From contig VTPC01000033.1 of NCBI GenBank assembly GCA_011009095.1, positions 78,910-142,909 on the forward strand: a stretch of DNA of 64,000 bases. Reading direction: 5' to 3'. Source of the DNA: Ignelater luminosus (lineage: Eukaryota; Arthropoda; Insecta; Coleoptera; Elateridae). The notes under the pieces were generated by a model. It saw only the letters and a program-made list of their open reading frames with translations, was not told the origin of the DNA and searched no databases. Shown piece by piece: positions 56,723 through 64,000 of the stretch. A program made the position numbers and the translations under genes. Position 1 is the first letter of the stretch. Each line of letters opens with the position of its first letter.

Positions 56723-57600
56723 ATAACAATTTATTTTTTGTTTTTTTATAATAAATACTTTGTATAATAAGACCTAAAACCTGGAAGTTTAATTTTTTTT
56801 CCTGCATATTTTAAACTTATTTTTAATTTTTGTGCTATTTTTTAAGTTTTTTTCCTTGAATTTTTACGCTTTTTTAAGAACTTTTTTATTGTTTTTTTAT
56901 GCTTAAATAAAAAAATAAACTAACTTTATTCCACTGTTTTTTATTAGTGGATAAAATGTTAGTTAAAACGGATCATAAGTGTGCAAAAAAATCCAATTAT
57001 AAGTTGATTGTGGATAAAATCTTTTTATTTGAAATGTTGAAACTTGTATACCTTTTATACTTGTTTGATTTATTGTGCTTTTTGTAAATTACCACTGGCG
57101 CCCATTTTTTAATTGCTTGTTTTTTTTAAATATATGTAATATGTATATTCTTATTATTATTATTCGAGTTTTATTATGACTGTAACTTTCTTATCACACG
57201 CTCAAGGCCATACTCTGAGCCTAGCCGGCCTAAGACCAAAAAGGATCTTAAGTATTTTTAAGAACCTTCAATTTGCGACGAACAATAATTTAGTCACCTT
57301 ATAATACACATATTTAGTGGAAAAAACAATTCTTGATACTTTGTGTCGATATTATTGATTTTCGTGTTAAAGCTTTTCGTTTATGGATTTATGTACTGTT
57401 ATCGATTTGCATTATAGCTCAAGATAGCGCATATACTCGTATATAGCTTTAAATTTAGTTTAGCAATTTTCGATCTTGTATTTGCTTGTTCAGATTCTTT
57501 CAGCTTGTGTGTGGTTTCTCGAAGTACGTATAAGTTTATCAATTTAAGGTTCATTAAAGCCAGTGAAATGATTAGCCTTGCTATCATACTGTTCGTTAAC
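56723..57600. other. 3' flank of the hAT fragment and dispersed-repeat motif
   Basis: The first ~80 bp matches the flank of the detached tail at 54.95 kb. Two T-rich low-complexity stretches follow (56790-56930, 57115-57170). CACGCTCAAGGCCATACTCT at about 57198 matches the motif at 22388. No gene. Confidence 0.4.
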
Positions 57601-60589
57601 TAATGTTAGTTGGATTCTTTTTTAAGTTCATGATGACCTTTTGCTGCAGTATTTCATTTAAGCATTTCCTTGCGTACGATCAATCAAGTTGTTTCAAGTA
57701 TTATAGCACAAGATAACAATTAAAATAGTAAATAATAAATAACCAGAAATTAAAGATTAAAACTATAAATTCATTAGAAAAAAGATTTGATTATGGATTA
57801 AAGATTTAAATACTTACTACTAGGTTTCCGCAAGGTTTACAAAACACTATCGTTTTCCAATACAAGCTCTGGTTTATCTACAAAATCACTACAGACACTT
57901 CTATTTTCAAACATGAAAATACTGCAACTGACTGATATCGTCGTTACTAATCGGATAACTTCATAAATTGGAAGTAGAAGAAAGCATATAAAATTACCTA
58001 TTACCTGCCCCAAAAGGTAACTATACAATGAAAATTGCTTCAAAGTGTTTTTTAAAGGGATGGGCATTAGGACAATAACCTGACAATTCTCAGCAGAATT
58101 CTAGGTTTCCGTTAAAATACGTGATTATAATTTGTATGCTGATATAATGAATAGTTTCCTACAGAGATAAGATCTTGCAAGCAATACTATAGCCAAATCA
58201 CAATAAAAAGAAACAAAACGTTCAGACTTCGCCTTAATTGCATGTTATCGGCACTAATCGCCACTTAAATATAAATGTACTTATATCGTTATTGCTCTGA
58301 TAATTGTTACGAGTTAATTAGACACACTTAAAATACTGATAAGTATAGAATTTTCTGTCTAACATAGAATCGAGAAAAATCACAAGTATTGATATTAATT
58401 TTGTTCGAATGTTAAATACAGAAAGTTAGATCAAATAGATATAAGGAGAAAGGCTCTATATCCATAAATAATATAATGTGCACGTAATTACTATATTTAT
58501 GATTTATAACGGTAATATACCGTGAGGAAGAACTTTTCCTAAATGAATTGAAAACAATTATTACAGGGTAGTGAATGCGCCACGCCTACCACACCTTAAA
58601 AGAGATGATCAATCGATTTTCAAAGGAAAACATATTTTAGAAAGTCACGGAAAGTTTTTTTCATAATTCACCAAGTAAATTTTACAATGAACTGATGAAA
58701 ATTCCCACATTTATGTTATTCAATTACCGTTTCAGAAGTTCAAGGTGATCTATTTATAAACAACACCCGACAATTTATTAATTCAGTTTCCAGTAGCCTA
58801 TCTCAGTTTTTAATTGTGGAATTATCGTTGTTTTACTGCTACGTAAACATAAAAAAGGCAACCACGGAAAATTTCCGACACTAAAAGATCTTTATTATGT
58901 TATTGTATTTACGGAGGATGACTATAATCGTTGTTAATATTTATTTATGAAGCTTCTGTTATGAAAACATGATTTATGATTCTTAAATTGTTATAACAGG
59001 CGATACCAGGAAAAACCGATCCGTTCCACAACTGATTGTAACTGTAATCACGTTATTAGCTTAACAAGTAAATTTCCGGTTTGAGGGGAAATAACATCTA
59101 TTAAACAAGATAAGAGTACTTTTACTTTAAATGCCAATTTTAGTCTTCAAAAATAATGATAAAAGATGCAATTATTAAATTTAATATGGTTCTACATCAA
59201 CTTGTAACTTTTCATTTCTTTTACTTTGAGAAAAGAACCCAATAAAATAAGAGCATTCATTAATTATTATTCACAAATTAAAAAAACTCGAATCATGCAC
59301 CGAAGAGAATTGAACTGCGTTATTGCTGCTTGTCCCTCTACCTTTTTCGCAAAATGGTCTGCATTATAACCTGGTTTTATAACTGTAGAACATCTATGAA
59401 ATTATTGCAACGGATTTATTTTATAGCAATTCGAAGGATCTGATTTAAAAATGGAAATGCCATGCAGCCCCGATTTATAGAGCAAAGGTCTTTGAGTTCA
59501 ATAACAACTGTTAGTTGACCTCAGCATTTATGTCTGCTTAACAATTTCTGATAATCAAAATTAGGTTATTTTTAAATTTTTTAAAAATCTTATTTTACAT
59601 ACACTAAAAAAAATGAAAAGTACCTCATCAGTAGAAAACGACAAATAAACTATGAATAGAAAAATAATAATTTCGACTATGATTTCTTACACGTATCTGT
59701 CGAACATTTTAAATATCCACCAAACTGATAAACTTATTTGTAATAATAAATCTAACAATTAATTATTCAATGGAAGATTTAAATATGATACTGATATCTT
59801 CCCAAACTTTTCAAGACTGTACATAAACTCAAAGTCCAAATCAGCCCGTATATTATTTTGTTAAGTTTCAATCAATATTTAGCAAGCGAGATGACGCCGA
59901 ACTCTTGCCTCTCACGAGTACTTTTACCTCAATGCTTTTTATAACAATAAGAAATAATTGAAATTCCATGCAGGAAATCTTAATCCATAAGTTACTTAAC
60001 CTTGGTACTATGCTTAACCACTTCCTATAATGAAGTAGTAGGTAGGTACGTGGTATTTTAATCACTAACACATATTTCTGTTATGAAATTCATTTTTATT
60101 ATTATTATTTTGATATGTACATACAAAAATTAGATTAGATAATTGCTAGTTTCTCTTTCTTAAGAAGAGTAAAAACATAATCAACTGAAATATAAAATGC
60201 CCAAAAAATATTTCTAGTTTCATTAAAATTAAGGAAAAATTAATTTCCCGCTTCTTTTGTTGGCATATTTTTTGGCCAAAAAGCTTTTTCGAACTATTAT
60301 TGTTTGGAATTAAAAGATTCCTAAAGCTTCCCAGCAAAGTTGCTGGGAGCACAACCCATTAGCTTTTTCGAGAAACAGCTTCAGAGTCCAGATATTGCTG
60401 CTTAAGCCTGGAAGAACAAAGCCTGCACACTGCCCTCCTGCAGAAGCCTTAAAACTTACCTCTCTCTTACGATGGCTTTTAAGAAGTTTTTATTGTCCCA
60501 CTAAGTTGCACAATTTATAACTAAACAAGTTAACGATTTTGCATGTTTAGGAAACATGAGCAAAAGTTATCAGAAAATCGTTGGAAATT
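57601..60589. other. Gene-empty AT-rich DNA
   Basis: I see no coding similarity and no structured repeat. Open frames are short and AT-driven. Confidence 0.4.
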
Positions 60590-61194
60590 TTTAACAGCTA
60601 CGCACGCGAAGTAAACACAGATTTATGAACGAAAAAGAAAGTAATGCCGAAAATTTAAGCAGAATCTAAGATTCAATTGTTTCAAAGCGTTGGAAGATCA
60701 AATCTTGCTAACTTCAGTAACCGAGCATATTTTTAGATCTTTGGAAGAATGACTATAAGCTTTTTGACATGCGAAGACCTCAGTAGTAGTAACCCTTAAA
60801 ATGTTTTTAAAAAGTATTTCGTTGGTTTTTTTTAAATTACCTTTGTCTTGATCTACATTATGTTACTATTAAATTATCTTTCCTTTAGTTTTTTTGGACT
60901 GTCATGTAAATTGTGTCAATGATTCTTCGCTGTCTTACACCATTCCACACCTTCTTAGTATTCCAATATTTTTTGACATCACCATTGTTTGTTGTATTTT
61001 CTCTATTATTTGAGTTTCCTTCCTTAAACGAAGTTGTCTAGGTGGTAGCATGCCCAAGACCCGAACAAAACCCGAACGGTGGTTGCCTGCACTTTAGTAT
61101 AATAAAATTGCTCTCCTTAAGGTTTCCAAAGTAACATAATTGTATAATTTATAACCAAACATGAAATTAAGCTCTTAGGAAAACGCCGGAAATA
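60590..61194. repeat. ~600-bp tandem repeat, unit 1
   Basis: Collinear with unit 2: AGTAAACACAGATTTATGAA against AGTAAACACAGATTTATTTA; CAATTGTTTCAAAGCGTTGG against CGATTGTTTTAAAGGGTTGG; TGTGTCAATGATTCTTCGCT against TGTGTCGATGATTCTTTGTT; TGACATCACCATTGTTTGTT against TGGCATCTTCATTGTTTGAT. Divergence is about 20-25%. Confidence 0.85.
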
Positions 61195-61794
61195 CATTCT
61201 TAACATCCATGCACATTAAATAAGTAAACACAGATTTATTTAAAAAAAGACAAAATTTATAAGTACATGTTATTCAGGACCCGATTGTTTTAAAGGGTTG
61301 GACAGAAAAACTTTGTAAGCTTCTGTTTCTATCTGTAATGCGAAGAGCTCAGTAAAAGTAACCATTGATGTATAACATTTCAGATTTTCTCCTAAATCTT
61401 CTTTGTCTTCATTTACTTGCCTTATTCATCTTACTACTAACTTTACTTTTATCTTCATTTGTTCCTGTAATCTGTGTAAACTGTGTCGATGATTCTTTGT
61501 TGTCTTACCGTCTTTCTACATCTTTTTAATTTTAGAATTCTTTTTGGCATCTTCATTGTTTGATGCATTTCCTCTATTATTCAAGTTTCTTAATTGTAGT
61601 TGCCTAGGTGTTCGTGCGCACAAGGAGGCATTGCCAGGAGGAAGAAAATCCAAATTTTGGTCTCTTACAGCGGCCATAAGATGTGACATCTTTCATACGA
61701 TTGCTGCGCCTAAGAAGGTTTGCACTGCTAGAGAAAACTGCATATCTCCAACTAAATAGGCAGCTAAGAATTTTATATGTTACGGAAACGTTTC
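61195..61794. repeat. ~600-bp tandem repeat, unit 2
   Basis: The middle unit, in the same order as unit 1. It ends in a slightly GC-rich stretch (61600-61700) that corresponds to the CTAGGTGG...CCCAAGACCC region of unit 1. Confidence 0.85.
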
Positions 61795-62890
61795 TAGGAA
61801 AACGCTGGAAATACATTTTCAGCACCGGTGTCTACTAAATAAACACAGATTTATGAGCGAGAAAGACACTTTACGCATAAACTTTGCAAGTATAAGTCGT
61901 TCTTGATTCGTTTTAGAGAGTTAGAAAGATAAACTTTGCAAGCTTCTGTGGTCAAGTACGTCATATCATTTTCTGATAAGCGTTTCTTAATTTCTGAAAG
62001 AGTTCTTTAAAGCTATGTCACGCTATCAGTCAGATTGATCAAACTTGACTATTAGTCTGAAACAATGACGTCACACCTTTAGTTTGGTCAAATTTTCTAA
62101 GTTTTAGAGGCGTTCCTAAAAGCATCGGTGAGTTTGACGCGATGGCTTATGTGATTGCCTAATTTGAAAATAGTAGAGCAAGCGCGAAGCCAAGGCTATA
62201 GCGAGTTATAGATAATATTTATTCTAACCTCTGTTTTGCTCTGCTGCTCTTGCTATAACTTCGTTTTTATCGTTCTCCTCGTGTTGTTTATTGTTGTAAT
62301 TAATTTTCGTAAAAGGTAGATTTAAAAGGCAAAATGTAGTTAGATTTATTATAGGATTGCGTAGTGTTAGACTGTGTGACGTGTTTTATATTATATTATA
62401 TTTGAGTGCGTGTTTTATTTAATTTTTAAATTTCGTCATGATCATGCTTGCATTTTCACTAGTTTGTTTTGTAAACACAGTTATCCAAACCTCACGGTTT
62501 AAACAAATTATGCATTAGTGTGACCAGTGACCACCCGGTTTGGTACAAACTTGAGTTTGTCAGTTTTGACTTCATCATTCTAGACTGATAGTCAATTTTG
62601 ATCAGATTATTTGATAGTGTGACTTGGGCTTTAGTCAAGCGAAGATTTCACCAGGAGTCATCCGTGATTTCTTTTCAAAAAATATTTTCTTTTTAGACCT
62701 CCTTCCTGTATTTCTTTTATTATCACAGTACCTTTAATTCTTTATTCTCTTTGTAACCTAAATCGTGTCAACTATTCTTCGTTCGTATGTTTTTCTATAC
62801 TTTTTTAAAGTATAAAATATTTATTGGTATCACTATAGTTTGTTGTTCTAACGTTCCGTTTTTTCTACGATGCAGTGGCCAGTGACCACC
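61795..62890. repeat. ~600-bp tandem repeat, unit 3, interrupted by a MITE
   Basis: 61795-62008 matches the first third of units 1 and 2 (GGAAAACGCTGGAAATACAT, AAATAAACACAGATTTATGA, AACTTTGCAAGCTTCTGT). After the insertion, 62633-62890 matches the rest (ACCTAAATCGTGTCAACTAT with TTCTTCGT, then TTTATTGGTATCACTATAGT). This interrupted third unit shows the insertion came after the amplification. Confidence 0.78.
62009..62632. mobile_element. MITE-like insertion inside repeat unit 3
   Basis: Imperfect terminal inverted repeats: the left end AAAGCTATGTCACGCTATCA and the reversed right end AAAGCCCAAGTCACACTATC align over more than 50 bp, including GATCAAACTTGACTATTAGT against GATCAAAATTGACTATCAGT. 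About 624 bp with no open frame of note. The exact target duplication is uncertain, so the superfamily is not assigned. Confidence 0.75.
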
Positions 62891-63090
62891 AATAGATTAC
62901 GTTTGGGTTTTTAAGTTTCGCCAAAATGCAATTAATTAAGTTAGTACGAAATCTGTCAACATTCTATTTAAATAATTTTCTTAAATCATCATTAGATGTA
63001 CAATTTGGTCTGCAAAAATTGTTAAGTTTGTTAATTAGAATATTTTGGAATTTGACAACTCCCTCTGTTGATCAATCTTAAAATACATAC
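62891..63090. other. Spacer
   Basis: AT-rich DNA without recognised features. Confidence 0.3.
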
Positions 63091-63560
63091 ATTAGGGTGA
63101 CAATATTTTTCCGACTTTTTTTTTCTTTTAAAGCTCACACTAAAAAATGTTAATTTGATGCATTTGAAGGGTTCTCTCCAACTATCAACTCGTTTAAAAA
63201 TTTTTGAGAGGTCGCTCAAGAATTTTAAAAGTTTCAAAAAGCAAAAGAAATCAATTTTTCTTTTTTTTAGTTCTTCAGTTTTTCACTAATTCAATCTTTT
63301 CTATGTAGGTTGTAAAAAAACATACTAAAATTTGAAGTCAAAATATTAATATTTAGAGGTCGCTCAATAATTTTAAAAATAAATTTCAATAAACTTTTAA
63401 TGGTTTTGAGCGACCTTCAAATATTAATATTAAGACTTGATCTCTCAAAAATTTTTAAACGAGTTGATACTTGGAGAGAACTCTTCAAATGCATCATATT
63501 AACATTTTTTCGTCTGAGCTTTAAAAGAAAAAAAAGTCGGAAAAATATTGTCACCCTAAT
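63091..63560. mobile_element. MITE with perfect 8-bp duplication and nested palindrome
   Basis: Flanked by ATACATAC on both sides (63083-63090 and 63561-63568). Terminal inverted repeats of about 130 bp begin ATTAGGGTGACAATATTTTT and match their mirror with a few changes. The centre contains a second inverted repeat (AATATTAATATTTAGAGGTC and GCTCAA mirrored by TTGAGCGACCTTCAAATATT, about 63342-63435). The 8-bp duplication points to a hAT-like mechanism. No coding capacity. Confidence 0.9.
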
Positions 63561-63568
63561 ATACATAC

Positions 63569-64000
63569 TGCAATAGTTTTAGATATCTCTTGTTGTCCTG
63601 TGTTAAAAATTTTATTCTTAGTAAATAATTCATTCAAAAAGTATAAATATGGTCGAAAATCATCGATACTTCTAAATCTACTTTGTAGTTTAAGTCGACC
63701 CTGCATGTTTGAATTCCCGCGTAAGATCCAATATGCATCTTCTGCCAGTGTATGGTGTCTTGACATTCAATCAGGGGATATCAAAACGAGTAACTGCATT
63801 TGTAATTATAATTTGTTTTGTGTAAGTTTCTGGTGATTTCTCTTTGAAGTCTGTGAGGTAACACTGAGATTTCTTGCATTATCATCTGGTATTAAAAAGT
63901 ATTTTTTATTTTCTTTATTTTATTTTTCTGTAGAGAAACCTCTCCTGTTTGGATTATGTTGTTTGAGTGTTCCTGTCATGGCGACGATCTCCCGCACCTA
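63569..64000. other. Window end, no gene recognised
   Basis: Two overlapping frames on opposite strands (63551-63766 minus, 63600-63836 plus) are open. The minus one, with HHTLAEDAYWILRGNSNMQG, looks mildly LINE-like: phrases of this kind occur in LINE 3' regions. The evidence is too thin to call it. Confidence 0.25.

Noticed and set aside
1..64000. CRISPR arrays, bacterial operons or a new defence-like system
   Set aside because: No regular repeat-spacer pattern and no prokaryotic genes are present. All tandem repeats found are satellite- or minisatellite-like, and all proteins recognised are of eukaryotic or transposon type.

Overview
This window looks like a gene-poor, AT-rich piece of an insect nuclear genome. 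I see no operons, no ribosome binding sites, no CRISPR array and no bacterial features. The insect assignment rests on four things: many mariner, Tc1, pogo and hAT transposons of insect type, jockey/R1-like non-LTR retrotransposons, a short (TTAGG)n stretch matching the insect telomeric motif, and one spliced exon of a conserved animal gene. I cannot name the species.

The only host gene I can support is a 70-codon exon on the minus strand (2299-2508) with clean splice sites. It encodes part of the catalytic domain of a ubiquitin-specific protease of the USP31/USP43 type. The rest of that gene lies in introns I could not resolve or outside the window.

Nearly everything else recognisable is mobile DNA. 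From 4 to 14.8 kb there are an R1-like fragment, a long palindromic element (5347-6175), a 5'-truncated jockey-type LINE, a broken pogo-type transposase, and a minus-strand LINE broken up by a mariner and a small hAT-like hairpin MITE. A DUF4817-type mariner-like element with TA duplications spans 19624-22269. A hAT MITE with a perfect 8-bp duplication lies at 25859-26468, and an RTE/SINE-like sequence at about 26550-27310. Two more long palindromes lie at 30337-32097 and 36942-37937. Two mariner elements, each with an uninterrupted transposase, lie at 40486-41790 (361 aa) and 42875-44156 (349 aa), the second next to interstitial TTAGG repeats. These are followed by a deleted mariner, a palindromic MITE (46476-46741), a Tc1-like pseudogene, another palindrome (50161-52015), a ~1 kb non-coding direct duplication (52.3-54.7 kb), a ~120-bp minisatellite that runs into a hAT transposase fragment (55.5-56.8 kb), a ~600-bp tandem repeat array (60.6-62.9 kb) interrupted by a MITE, and a final MITE with an 8-bp duplication (63091-63560).

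The most interesting structure is a group of long-inverted-repeat elements (5347, 30337, 36942, 50161, plus half-copies near 14824 and 22880). Their outer ends fall into two types, yet they share a subterminal block of about 40 bp. Two of them carry remains of a mariner-type transposase at the centre of the palindrome, which suggests how the family arose. The genes here do not act together in a pathway; the layout is a host intron or intergenic region filled by successive, nested transposition.
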